This document shows, piece after piece, positions 48,901 through 51,425 of a DNA stretch of 64,000 nt. The notes below the pieces were generated by a model. It made no database searches, had not been told where the DNA came from, and worked only from the letters and a program-made list of their open reading frames with translations. The DNA is from Romanomermis culicivorax (Eukaryota > Nematoda > Enoplea > Mermithida > Mermithidae). The stretch spans positions 1-64,000 of the forward strand of contig CAWUHX010000325.1 in the NCBI GenBank assembly GCA_963922205.1, given 5' to 3'. Each line of letters opens with the position of its first letter. The first letter of the stretch is position 1. The position numbers and the translations under genes were made by a program.

Positions 48901-51425
48901 GCAAAAAATTAAAATTTTCTCGATTTATTTTTGAATGTTGTATGAAATCTAAATTTTTGTATTTTTCATCACTATTCTATTTGTATGACGTCGGGAATCC
49001 AAATTTTTTCCTGTACGTTCGGAAATGCATTCGATATCCAATAATGTTTTTGGAATTGAGAAAGCTGAAAATTTATATAAGCATTAAAAGAAAATATAAT
49101 TCAAAATTCTGGCAAAATTCGATTTTTTCAGTTAAATTTCAGGCAGAATTTTGGGTTTTTCACATTTATTTTATCCATATGATGCCCGAATTCAAATTTT
49201 CCGAATATGTTTGGAAATTTTGTGTACCTGAAGAATGTTTTCGGAATAAGGGAAGTTGAGCGTTTAAGAAATTACGAGAAAATATAATTCGCAATCTAGG
49301 AATTTTTTGAATTTTTCAATGCAAATTTGCAGGTGTCATTTTCGAATTTTATTTAAAAACTAAAATTTTGCCTCGAACGTTAAATTCGTCATTAACATTC
49401 CATATGGATGATGCACGAATTCGAATTTATTTCGAAATTTTCAGGAAAATTCTCCATAAAGCACATTTGAAAATTTTCAAAAATTAAAATTTTTCCAGGT
49501 GTGAACTGTGAAGATGTATTTTTTGAGTTAAAAATTCAAGTTTAGGATAGAATTCTGAATGTCCGAATTGAATTCAAATTTTCTTAGATGTTTACGAAGA
49601 TTTTACATAAAAAGTATGTTTTTAAATTTGCGAGAGTTTAGAATTTTAAAAAAACTTGTTATCGGAATTTTAATAAATTTGGATTTCTCAAAAACATGCA
49701 AATTTTTCTTGATTTCATACCCGAATGAAGAATTTTTTAATAGTTGAAAGGTCAACAATTTTTTTCTAATTTGGAGAATTTATAAATTAAAAATTGATTT
49801 TTTCGGAAAAATGAAAACTTTCCGTAATTTCTGAATATCATATTCGAATTTGAATTTTTCCGGAGACGTTTTTTGAAGTCTTCTATATATCTAGCAACAG
49901 GGCCGTGCACAGGATTTTTTCATGGGGGGACGGACTAGATTTTTTCACTGAATAGCCCCAGAAAATGTTGATCTTACGCGGATATACTGTGTGCATCACC
50001 GTTTTTTCCTCGAAGATTTTTTCCACATGAGAACCGGACCCAAATTTTTTTCCTCATTTTCCAAAAATTTTCCACATTTTTAAAAACGCTTATAATGTGG
50101 CTACGGATGCTTTTTTATGCATTTTAAGAGCATACCCAAGCATTTTGTTGTATTTGTAGTCAGAAACTTGCAAAAATGAGGAAAAAATTGAGAAAATTCT
50201 GGTTATGTTAGTCAAAATGAGCTCATGAAGAATATATTGGTGTTCTACAGAATGGTCCGGCGCGGAGCGCCGAAAAAATTTTTTGATTTTCACTTAGCGC
50301 TGGAAAATGAACCTTCATAACGTTGGGAAATAAATTAAAATCAGACTGATGAAGCGTAATTTGCCTCCCATTCCGGCGCGAAGCGCCGGAAAAATTTTCG
50401 GGTTTTTGTATTCTAAAACGCTGAAAAATAAATCTCTCCATCAGATAATTCGTGAACAAATGTTTTGAAATCGCGTTCTAGAGTAATGTCTTCAATTTCC
50501 ACCTTCAATAAACGCAAAAGTTCAGATTGCAAACGTTTAAAAAATTCCAAACATCGAGAGAAAAAATTGAGAGACTTGATGAAAAATCTCTATTTTCGGC
50601 GACATAATTGACTGTAAACGATTAGAAAATGAAACGAGCTAACTTGATTGATAGAAACTGTTGAGCATTAATTAGTAAGTCGAAGTAGATATGCTAACGG
50701 CCGCGCCTGATAGAATATAGTTATAATTATATTCATGACCGGCGCAAAGCGCCGGAAAATTTTGAGATTTTGACCTTTTAAAGTCCATCAAAACGCATCT
50801 TTTTGGTTTAGAGTTACTGCCTCAACGGGGGGGGGGCGCCCTCCGCCCCCCCCTTGTGCACGGCCCTGCCTAGCAATTTATCTTTAATTGGAAAAGTTTA
50901 GAATTTAAATAATATAGAATTCTAAATTCTAGGAAAATTTGACGAGGTCCCAAATTTTGAAAATTCTTTTCATTTTTTAGCTACAAAATGTCATCCCAAA
51001 ATGACGAAATTCGACGACAAAAAAACCAATCTTGTGAATCTTGTACGAGTTTCAGCATTTCGCCTAGTACGACCAGTCACTCGAGGGAATGGTCGTTGTC
51101 GATTGGCGTCCCTTCATCGTCTGCGCTGGCCGAAAAACGCGTCATCAAGGAAGATGAAGAAATGCAACAAATTTCGCAAGTATTTTCCCCTCCCAAATCA
51201 TCCTTATCGTCGAAAATTGGTCAAAAAATGAAATTTCGAAGCCGCAGCGCTTCGAATTTAAAACGGAAAGAAACTCGGCGTCATACGTTAAGTAACGCTC
51301 GAGATGTGGAAAATATGGTACAAAAAGCGTTGGAAAAAAATCGAGCGGCGACGGAAGACGTTGACGCTTGCGTCAAAAAACGTAGCGGCGGGGCAAAATT
51401 TCGATTTTGGTTCGGAAAAGAATGA
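3685..51425 (+). CDS. RhoGAP with PH domain, ARHGAP21/23 (PAC-1) family; 18-exon gene
   Basis: Rho-family GTPase-activating protein; relatives inactivate CDC42 at cell contacts and polarise cells (family knowledge). Eighteen exons with matching phases and GT/AG borders sum to 5,283 nt, an uninterrupted 1,760-codon frame. Visible in order: a serine/asparagine-rich N-terminus; a YxxY...LLEDIR region like the conserved pre-PH segment of ARHGAP21; a PH domain at about residues 720-835 (KRKNVFRLTT, LFQAEEPDSMLQWLKA); a RhoGAP domain at about 1019-1215 with arginine finger R1043 in GVYRIPG, plus LLKAFLRRLPDPLL and NKMEAKNLALMFAPSI; a Glu/Asp-rich stretch at about 1270-1300; and a C-terminal RRHTLSNARD motif. 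No PDZ domain was found, so upstream exons may lie outside the window, or 3685 may be an alternative start. The introns are large and loaded with transposons. Coding exons have higher GC than the surrounding introns. Confidence 0.9.
4910..5092 (+). repeat. Dispersed repeat, third copy
   Basis: Same family as 2620-2800: ATATGTCGCATAGGACTG, CAGTAAAAGCGTTGTGTAAA, TTTACAAGCATTTTATAAAA, AGACTATAG. No inverted ends or target duplication could be set. Confidence 0.6.
5201..5419 (+). CDS. Small open frame of unknown nature (72 aa)
   Basis: Begins MVSPKSMLFVVFDKLDKE and runs 72 codons inside intron 1. It looks more protein-like in composition than nearby frames, but I recognise no domain. It may be a transposon remnant or chance. 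No promoter or splice evidence ties it to the host gene. Confidence 0.15.
   Translation: MVSPKSMLFVVFDKLDKETVIKINPLKLEDQMTSEVYFLVTLPSTMYSLPACIMVIGKNLLSSTWNLVGEDF
6636..7308 (+). CDS. RhoGAP gene exon 2
   Basis: Acceptor CTTTTCAG|AATCC and donor CCAGGAG|GTGATA; enters after 1 base and leaves after 2. It encodes KKTYRHYELFITKLE and FFRLLEDIRAENN, resembling the WKxYxxY...RLxxLR segment N-terminal to the PH domain in ARHGAP21/23, then WATSYSLDTG and a lysine-rich tail. Codon use is GC-richer than the flanking introns. Confidence 0.85.
7309..9242. other. RhoGAP intron 2
   Basis: AT-rich, non-coding. It holds one hAT-like short element (8589-8962). The acceptor is the T-rich TTTTTTTCAG. Confidence 0.7.
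8589..8962 (+). mobile_element. hAT-like MITE, 374 bp, CATACATGC ends
   Basis: Ends are CATACATGCGC and GTGCATGTATG. The flanks are GCAATGAT (8581-8588) and GCAATAAT (8963-8970), a 7/8 match, so an 8-bp target duplication. The phrase CTGACCCCCAGCAGA occurs twice inside. The ends resemble those of 15212-15566. Confidence 0.75.
9243..9343 (+). CDS. RhoGAP gene exon 3
   Basis: One base completes the serine codon split by exon 2, then KESETPEDDQSTSTRRQESF and MRAVLHMDPEHHR. Donor CGAA|GTGAGT. The RRQ(E)S(Y/F)xxAV pattern is like the pre-PH linker of ARHGAP21 (RHQSYILAV from memory). Confidence 0.88.
9466..9820 (+). CDS. RhoGAP gene exon 4
   Basis: Acceptor AGTTTCAG and donor GACAG|GTAATT. It encodes DLRELDRRTKRRISYIKATN, a serine-rich linker and RSISNDQPINRKSLDWSK. 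It enters with 2 bases and leaves with 2. Followed by the 17-kb intron 4. Confidence 0.88.
10028..10044. repeat. GC hairpin CCGGCGC-TTC-GCGCCGG
   Basis: Perfect 7-bp stem with 3-base loop; on the other strand the loop is GAA, giving the core GCGAAGC. Preceded by AAAATTTT. Confidence 0.85.
10380..10396. repeat. GC hairpin CCGGCGC-TTC-GCGCCGG
   Basis: Identical to the copy at 10028 and 352 bp from it, in the same element. Confidence 0.85.
10501..10517. repeat. GC hairpin, loop CCC
   Basis: Same 7-bp stem with a changed loop. The stem is kept while the loop varies. Confidence 0.8.
10893..11151 (+). mobile_element. hAT-like family A MITE inside a GTGCC-family end
   Basis: CATACCTGTAA (10917) to TTACAGGTATG (11151) are the family A ends. 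The body has long C/G runs and the CAACTTGGCCAACC and CAACTGGTCGG words shared with 14058-14258, 17487-17774 and 40915-41570. It is preceded at 10893 by CAGTGTTTTTTTGTG, a truncated end of the family at 11255. No matching 8-mers flank it, so this copy is rearranged. Confidence 0.65.
11421..11435. repeat. GC hairpin CGGCGC-TTC-GCGCCG
   Basis: 6-bp stem with TTC loop, preceded by AAAAATTTTT, inside the element 11255-12577. Confidence 0.8.
11930..12178 (-). pseudogene. LINE reverse-transcriptase C-terminal remnant
   Basis: Reads SSAKRVVHTWNTLPDHVV then KATSVENFSRKLKDIDFSKF. This is the standard end of CR1/Jockey-type LINE ORF2 (RVVxxWNxLPxxVVxAxSVxxFKxxLD). Only the tail is left, embedded in a hAT-like element. 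Confidence 0.7.
12650..12712 (-). repeat. tRNA-derived (SINE-like) fragment
   Basis: On the minus strand, TAGTGGTAC (A-box-like) is followed at normal spacing by AGGTTCGATTC, a perfect B box. The stems do not pair well enough for a working tRNA. A SINE head or tRNA pseudogene is likeliest. Confidence 0.4.
12798..12818. repeat. GC hairpin GCTGCGCCC-TTC-GGGCGCAGC
   Basis: 9-bp perfect stem with the same TTC/GAA loop but a different stem. It lies next to the CCTAAG array. Confidence 0.75.
12827..12856 (-). repeat. Interstitial telomere-type repeat (CCTAAG)5, i.e. TTAGGC
   Basis: Five perfect 6-base units. TTAGGC is the nematode telomere repeat. It lies inside intron 4, not at a chromosome end. 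Confidence 0.8.
13154..13178. repeat. GC hairpin ATTTCGGGCG-loop-CGCCCGAAAT
   Basis: 10-bp perfect stem with loop CTCAA. Unrelated stem sequence, but the same general type in AT-rich DNA. Confidence 0.65.
13505..13955. mobile_element. Foldback element with TAA duplication, Harbinger-like (451 bp)
   Basis: Ends GGCCCAAATTACAG and CTGTAATTTGGGCC are exact inverted repeats. TAA lies on each side (13502-13504, 13956-13958), as in PIF/Harbinger insertions. The arms of about 200 bp are built of variant GGGTAAAATCG units, so the element can fold on itself. No transposase. Confidence 0.65.
14058..14258 (+). mobile_element. hAT-like family A MITE (201 bp)
   Basis: Ends CATACCTGTAA and TTACACGTATG. 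Flanks GTGAAAAA (14050-14057) and GTGAAAAG (14259-14266) match 7/8. This is the shortest intact-looking family A copy. Confidence 0.8.
14313..14327. repeat. GC hairpin CGGCGC-TAC-GCGCCG
   Basis: 6-bp stem kept, loop changed to TAC. A broken relative lies near 14668. Confidence 0.75.
14575..16005 (+). mobile_element. Truncated copy of the GTGCC-family element, with insertions
   Basis: Aligns with 11280-11600 (GTGCCCATTGG, GTTTTAGGGGCTGAAAATGC, TTTGACCCGAACGCGAA, GTGTATTAGTATCGT) and 15655-16000 with 12179-12480. Both outer ends are missing. It is interrupted by the MITE 15212-15566 and probably by another insert at about 14835-15200 (CACGT...ACGTG flanked by CTTC). Confidence 0.6.
15212..15566 (+). 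mobile_element. hAT-like MITE, 355 bp
   Basis: Ends CATAATGCACAC and GTGTGCATGTATG. Perfect 8-bp duplication TTCATTCA at 15204-15211 and 15567-15574. It is inserted in the truncated GTGCC-family copy. Confidence 0.8.
16277..16745 (-). pseudogene. LINE ORF2 C-terminal remnant
   Basis: Minus strand reads RPILEYRSTVWNPF, VQRKVSKRLF, LSYEERLKALYPERLETR, then stops, then IIWNNLPSDAINASSLQSF and KNKIMMIDFSKF before the end. This is the classic LEYxxxVWNP...LP...ASSLxxFK tail of CR1/Jockey-like LINEs. Two in-frame stops and a shift make it dead. Confidence 0.75.
16942..17350 (-). pseudogene. hAT transposase C-terminal (dimerisation) remnant
   Basis: Minus strand reads IRHIFWKYYSDQYHQEYEHI, PSLIRIVLVLPIGNADAERG, FSIVNPIRP, a stop, then ITGLKPDTIPALISIRVNGP and a lysine-rich tail (TRKKRKKRMKRK). 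The pattern N-A-D-x-E-R-x-F-S before the C-terminus is the hallmark of the hAT dimerisation region, here like the ZNF862/DUF4371-type branch. One in-frame stop and no N-terminal half. It is a plausible relic of the enzyme family that moved the nearby MITEs. Confidence 0.65.
17487..17774 (+). mobile_element. hAT-like family A MITE (288 bp)
   Basis: Ends CCTACCTGTAA (one change) and TTACAGGTATG, with the shared internal words of family A and long G/C runs. Flanks TAAAAACG and GGAGAACG match only 5/8, so the duplication is eroded. Confidence 0.65.
17939..18685. mobile_element. hAT-like element with GTGCTAA palindromes, inserted in a LINE (747 bp)
   Basis: Ends CAGGGTTTTAGCACGG and CGTGCTAAAAAAAACCCTT. 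Flanks CTCTCACG and CCCTTACG match 6/8. TTAGCACGGTGCTAA-type palindromes sit near both ends. A second, truncated inverted copy lies at 21735-21961. It interrupts the LINE frame at 18686. On the minus strand 18086-18345 has a faint coding trace. Confidence 0.65.
18086..18345 (-). pseudogene. Possible transposase tail remnant inside the hAT-like element
   Basis: Minus strand reads EPHFNFNTRSRLIFPDNVQL in one frame, then after a shift VKEVRGESNSDSSYSHLLYK and an acidic end (SDEENEDINE). RSRLxPxNV is reminiscent of hAT C-termini, but the match is weak and the frame is broken. Confidence 0.3.
18686..21000 (-). pseudogene. Degenerate LINE retrotransposon, CR1/Jockey-like
   Basis: The minus-strand order is endonuclease then reverse transcriptase. 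Endonuclease pieces: CETRLHSNIPNSLI-like segment and RKSRRGGGVAVF at 20728-20990, then SGDFNLPRLNWLDL and ENSILDLVFGD at 20378-20671. RT pieces: TPNYRPISLCCVSCKIMES at 19351-19560, the catalytic box FADD at 19090-19101 followed at once by a stop, and VKDLGVLISQYLSFENHINS at 18790-18948. Many stops and shifts; inactive. A hAT-like element interrupts the 3' part. Its 5' edge abuts a GTGCC-family end at about 21001-21064. Confidence 0.8.
21001..21064. mobile_element. End of a GTGCC-family hAT-like element
   Basis: Two palindromes (TGTGCCATTGGCACA and GTGCCAATGGGCAC) then GCACAAAAAACCTG, matching the right end of 11255-12577. The other end was not located. Confidence 0.5.
21110..21735 (-). mobile_element. 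Hairpin-family fragment
   Basis: Reverse-complement match to 10150-10640 and direct match to 50230-50690 (CCTTCACAACGTTAATAAA, ATTCTAAAACGC, GAGAGAAAAAATTGA). It contains the hairpin at 21346. The ends are lost. Confidence 0.6.
21346..21362. repeat. GC hairpin with GAA loop, one mismatch
   Basis: CCGACGC-GAA-GCGCCGG; one stem position has changed. Confidence 0.7.
21735..21961 (-). mobile_element. Truncated inverted copy of the GTGCTAA-family element
   Basis: The reverse complement of 21775-21961 (CCGTGCTAATAGAAATTTC, GCACGGGTGCTAATGACTG) aligns with 17960-18110. It ends at 21961 with CATAGTTTTA in place of CAGGGTTTTA. Confidence 0.55.
22296..22673 (+). CDS. 125-codon open frame, no recognised product
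   Basis: One of the longer frames outside the host gene. It has no domain, no splice link and no codon bias that I can see. It may be a relic or chance in AT-rich DNA. Confidence 0.1.
   Translation: MCTKISIKVCGYFEVKKLMTEIWAFYIVRLKYAYKCKEFCDASKLVISKIPQFCVFLKRQCLQGPISWMHQVLLVLHNWMNNTAFLQKLLSSRKCLVTPLLYVKIWNSLHRNKLVFINFLFLLYV
22675..22870. mobile_element. Short hAT-like MITE with TTAGCCAATGGCTA palindrome (196 bp)
   Basis: Ends CACTGTTTTTTAGC and GGCAAAAAAATACTG. Flanks CGTTTAAC and TATTTAAC match 6/8. A GTTAGCCAATGGCTAG palindrome lies inside. Ends are imperfect. Confidence 0.45.
25568..25591. repeat. AT microsatellite
   Basis: Uninterrupted (AT)12, 24 bp. Confidence 0.95.
26852..26893 (+). 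CDS. Possible 42-nt cassette exon of the RhoGAP gene
   Basis: The acceptor TTATTCAG is good. The 42 bases are a multiple of three in the phase required between exons 4 and 5 and would add about 14 residues (core IPGSLAGPTPEVG). The donor that keeps frame (GGTAG|GTCTAT) is weak, while the stronger donor 5 bases upstream (TTG|GTAGGT) breaks it. Confidence 0.25.
   Translation, partial: NSRVSCWTHSRGW
26972..27326 (+). CDS. RhoGAP gene exon 5
   Basis: Acceptor CTCTTGCAG and donor CAACAG|GTGGGA. One base completes a serine split from exon 4, so the phase match across the 17-kb intron is exact. Low-complexity Ser/Thr/Ala, then APYEPFRSPSPSNFLDRRN and GVQKIFNFFTGGETSQQQ. Leaves at phase 0. Confidence 0.85.
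27327..28535. other. RhoGAP intron 5
   Basis: T-rich on the sense strand; no repeat or exon recognised. Confidence 0.6.
28536..28701 (+). CDS. RhoGAP gene exon 6
   Basis: Acceptor TTTTCCCAG. It reads NLSTLNKEEEKILDSEIGGG then RRRRLCCNPSPSTSRAVF and a Thr/Gly-rich end. Two donors compete: AATA|GTGAGC at 28701 and GGAAGA|GTAAGA at 28733. Only the first keeps frame with the acceptor at 32745, so it is preferred. The second would add about 11 residues and need another acceptor. Confidence 0.7.
29480..30493 (+). mobile_element. hAT-like element with TTTGTACATGTACAAA palindromes (1,014 bp)
   Basis: Ends CAGTGTTTTTTCCGAAGG and AAAAAAACCCTG. Perfect 8-bp duplication GCTGGAAC at 29472-29479 and 30494-30501. 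Subterminal palindromes CATTTGTACATGTACAAACG and CGTTTGTACATGTGCAAATG. A decayed hairpin-family stretch lies at 29610-29680. Same family as 43973-44813, opposite orientation. Confidence 0.85.
30720..30771. repeat. Perfect 11-bp inverted repeat, 52 bp overall
   Basis: GGAGTTGTCCA and TGGACAACTCC enclose 30 bp. No target duplication. Nature unknown. Confidence 0.5.
31133..31480. repeat. Degenerate minisatellite, GGTTGATTCCCTG-type units
   Basis: About 15 units of roughly 20-24 bp built on GGTTGATTCC(C)TGATTGGT, clearest at 31133-31320 and decaying to the right. Confidence 0.75.
31663..32109 (-). mobile_element. hAT-like family B MITE (about 447 bp)
   Basis: Ends CATACATTAAC and TTACATGTATG. 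Reverse-complement match to 40980-41413 and 47978-48407 (GCTAGCCATATGGTCGACGA, CCGGGGTCAGTAATTCC). An A-rich TTTTCAAATTCAAA tract is expanded at 31745-31860. Flanks share TGTAGGC with one base shift. Confidence 0.7.
32745..33127 (+). CDS. RhoGAP gene exon 7 (first half of PH domain)
   Basis: Acceptor AAACTTTTAG and donor GATTCA|GTGAGA. A Ser/Gly-rich stretch, then RQKRNICLPCAGLLRDGPLT, RRFNEKVWRHYWSVLHNSKI and YLCKQKP. This is the PH beta-1 to beta-4 region, matching the WKQMYVVLRGHSLYLYKDK segment of human ARHGAP21 (from memory). Leaves at phase 0. Confidence 0.88.
33128..34559. other. RhoGAP intron 7
   Basis: AT-rich, no repeat or exon recognised. Acceptor TTTTTCACAG. Confidence 0.65.
34560..34766 (+). 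CDS. RhoGAP gene exon 8 (second half of PH domain)
   Basis: 69 codons in phase 0. VIDIEGCIADIAYDYHKRKN, VFRLTTQNQNEHLFQAEEPD, SMLQWLKAVQCC. The KRKNVFRLTT and LFQAE..DxMLxWxKxxQ words are nearly identical to those of human ARHGAP21, which makes the family call firm. Donor AAT|GTAAGA. Confidence 0.95.
35755..36085. repeat. tRNA-like foldback (inverted SINE pair)
   Basis: Outer arms ATTTGAAAAATAGAG and CTCTATTTTTCAAAT. A perfect 37-bp inner stem pairs 35899-35935 with 35984-36020 across 48 bp. tRNA B-box-like words occur in both arms (GTTCGACTCC, GGTTCACGACC). The left arm carries an extra tRNA-like unit at about 35760-35830 on the minus strand (TGGTCTAATGGTGAGGAC ... AGTTCGACTCC). Its stems are imperfect, so it is not a working tRNA. 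Confidence 0.6.
36556..36915 (-). CDS. Open frame of 119 aa, unknown, inside intron 8
   Basis: Begins with a basic coiled stretch (MKRLQSKKIEKKKRKLRK), which is partly the purine-rich complement of the intron, then continues with a mixed sequence (YYIVQFINFVEDHNALKTLA). Longest protein-like frame not explained by the host gene or a known transposon. No domain recognised. Confidence 0.2.
   Translation of the reverse strand: MKRLQSKKIEKKKRKLRKMMKQLESERKENFSTSSLPLYQLSNENSTKFTITPPKYYIVQFINFVEDHNALKTLARSNTCTTYIPFQTTRLLYHERYKICDINFKGLCIKVDPVCSNDS
37630..38008 (+). CDS. RhoGAP gene exon 9
   Basis: Acceptor CTTTTTTAG and donor AAAAGG|GTATAG. LNNSMALIVKRYEAAQSHS follows the PH domain as the LISRRIKEYNNL segment does in human ARHGAP21. 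The rest is a Ser/Ala/Thr-rich linker. Leaves after 1 base, matching exon 10. A second donor 6 bp downstream (ATAG|GTTGTT) would also keep frame. Confidence 0.85.
38009..38711. other. RhoGAP intron 9
   Basis: Very T-rich on the sense strand; nothing else seen. Confidence 0.65.
38712..38872 (+). CDS. RhoGAP gene exon 10
   Basis: Acceptor TTCTACTAG and donor GAC|GTAAGT. SVKSRKWRKVRKSGSCPSGP sits where human ARHGAP21 has GTWRKGIPSIMRK before its RhoGAP domain; then a Gly-rich stretch and CVTSGDND. Phase 1 in, phase 0 out. Confidence 0.85.
38953..39090 (+). CDS. RhoGAP gene exon 11 (start of RhoGAP domain, arginine finger)
   Basis: 46 codons in phase 0, acceptor CTCTCTACAG, donor GAAAAT|GTGAGT. 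YIPLIVRLCVKVVEHYGLNT then IGVYRIPGNTAAVNALISSL. The arginine of GVYRIPG (codon 39025-39027) is the catalytic finger inserted into the Rho GTPase site. Preceded by an 80-bp intron. Confidence 0.96.
40693..40708. repeat. Decayed GC hairpin with GAA loop
   Basis: CCGGGGC-GAA-GCGCCG, one stem change, followed by AAAAATTTTTTG as in other copies. A short hairpin-family remnant surrounds it (about 40660-40800). Confidence 0.6.
40980..41413. mobile_element. hAT-like family B MITE nested in family A (434 bp)
   Basis: Ends CATACATGTAA and TTACATGTATG. Perfect 8-bp duplication TACCCAAC at 40972-40979 and 41414-41421, both copies being family A sequence. It carries a GC hairpin at 41210. Confidence 0.92.
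41210..41223. repeat. GC hairpin GGCGC-TTC-GCGCC inside family B
   Basis: 5-bp stem, TTC loop, preceded by CAATTTTCT. Related copies are at 31934 (GCGAAGCGC) and 48200 (GCGCTTCGCGCC) in the other family B elements. Confidence 0.75.
41734..41904 (+). CDS. RhoGAP gene exon 12 (RhoGAP domain)
   Basis: 57 codons in phase 0. DFNDSRWRDVNVVSSLLKAF, LRRLPDPLLTDRFYLEFIQA. The K and R of LLKAFLRRLPDPLL are among the conserved GTPase-binding residues. Acceptor TTATTTTCAG, donor ACG|GTAAAA. Confidence 0.96.
41998..42087 (+). CDS. RhoGAP gene exon 13 (RhoGAP domain)
   Basis: 30 codons in phase 0: IHKLPRANYETTKYLMFHLR, RIVQHSEINK. It matches the LPxxxYETLKxLxxHLxxV helix of RhoGAP domains. Flanked by short introns. 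Confidence 0.95.
42159..42284 (+). CDS. RhoGAP gene exon 14 (RhoGAP domain)
   Basis: 42 codons in phase 0: MEAKNLALMFAPSIIRPGSD then MVSHMSDQCKIIESLILY. The asparagine of KNLA is a conserved GAP residue. Donor TAC|GTAAGT. Confidence 0.96.
42588..42738 (+). CDS. RhoGAP gene exon 15 (end of RhoGAP domain)
   Basis: CDWLFSAPETSPGDRTPPLT, then MEKHDLYSPPEMSELLSRMV. CDWLF corresponds to the HDWFF that closes the domain in ARHGAP21. Acceptor TTCTTCAG, donor GAAG|GTGAAA, leaving after 1 base. Confidence 0.92.
42739..43478. other. RhoGAP intron 15
   Basis: Contains the MITE 43006-43293; the remainder is AT-rich and featureless. Confidence 0.7.
43006..43293. mobile_element. Ac-like hAT MITE with GGACCCGGACCCG tandem motifs (288 bp)
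   Basis: Ends TAGAGATGTATCGGG and CCCGATACATCTCTA, similar to the Ac/hAT end TAGGGATG. Flanks ATGTTTAC and GTGTTTAC match 7/8. The body repeats GGACCCGGACCCGATATT followed by AAAATTTT about five times, and an internal copy of the right end lies near 43135. Confidence 0.8.
43479..43884 (+). CDS. RhoGAP gene exon 16 (charged linker)
   Basis: Enters with 2 bases, leaves with 2. A basic stretch (RRNSRKSSTK), a run of Asp/Glu (NDDDDDAEEDEDDEEEENE), Thr-rich, then a basic KRRQNDYNE. Likely disordered. Acceptor TTTCTTGCAG, donor TTTTAG|GTGAGG. Confidence 0.88.
43973..44813 (-). mobile_element. hAT-like element with TGTACA palindromes and a zinc-finger remnant (841 bp)
   Basis: Ends CAGTGTTTTTTTTTGTAC and GGCAAAAAAAACACTG. 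Flanks ATTGTTTA and ATTATTTT match 6/8. Palindromes CATTTGCACATGTACAAACG and CGTTTGTACATGTACAAATG. Its right end is the same as the left end of 29480-30493, so it is the same family in the opposite orientation. A short coding remnant lies at 44184-44330. Confidence 0.8.
44184..44330 (-). pseudogene. hAT transposase N-terminal zinc-finger-like remnant
   Basis: 48 codons from ATG to TAA: KFNPTWLKIFTWLR, then IESRKAYCQVCKDEKANSTW. A (K/R)Fxx(x)WLxxFxWL motif followed by CxxC within about 20 residues is the start of the KRAB-like/TTF-type zinc finger of ZNF862-like hAT transposases (family knowledge). The His pair expected further on is missing, and a stop follows. It sits inside a hAT-like element with intact ends. 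Confidence 0.55.
46503..47204 (+). CDS. RhoGAP gene exon 17 (longest exon)
   Basis: Enters with 1 base, leaves with 2. Starts with a helix SEAEELRRLREEQLYTARRI, then ITGPPLDAESLTPDVFSDRS, LSPETREKIRQFQAESRKFS and a long Asn/Ser/Gln-rich stretch. The acceptor is ...TTTTGTCCGCAG, the donor AACGAA|GTAAGA. Confidence 0.9.
47978..48407. mobile_element. hAT-like family B MITE (430 bp)
   Basis: Ends TATACATGTAA and TTACATGTATG. Flanks GGAGTGCC (47970-47977) and GGAGTGTC (48408-48415) match 7/8. Same word order as 40980-41413. Confidence 0.85.
50257..50272. repeat. GC hairpin, loop GGA
   Basis: CGGCGC-GGA-GCGCCG; equivalent to the third hairpin (10501) of 9866-10876. Confidence 0.8.
50373..50389. 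repeat. GC hairpin CCGGCGC-GAA-GCGCCGG
   Basis: Perfect 7-bp stem; equivalent to the hairpin at 10380. Confidence 0.85.
50739..50755. repeat. GC hairpin CCGGCGC-AAA-GCGCCGG
   Basis: Perfect stem, loop AAA; equivalent to the hairpin at 10028. Confidence 0.85.
50981..51425 (+). CDS. RhoGAP gene last exon (18) with stop
   Basis: Acceptor CATTTTTTAG; one base completes the codon from exon 17. It ends at TGA 51423-51425. Contains MKFRSRSASNLKRKETRRHT followed by LSNARDVENMVQKALEKNR and a C-terminal FRFWFGKE. RRHTL near the C-terminus also occurs in ARHGAP21/23 proteins (from memory). It closes the 1,760-codon frame. Confidence 0.93.

Larger units (their letters stand above)
49898..50868. mobile_element. 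hAT-like composite: CAGGGCCGTGCAC ends around a hairpin-family core
   Basis: Outer ends CAGGGCCGTGCACAGG and TTGTGCACGGCCCTG. Flanks TCTAGCAA (49890-49897) and CCTAGCAA (50869-50876) match 7/8. Inside, 49997-50815 is the reverse complement of most of 9866-10876, including one of its ends (CACCGTTTTTTCCTC at 49997), while the other is lost. Confidence 0.8.
47205..50980. other. RhoGAP intron 17
   Basis: 3.8 kb, with hAT-like elements 47978-48407 and 49898-50868. 48410-49890 is very AT-rich with no gene seen. Confidence 0.65.
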
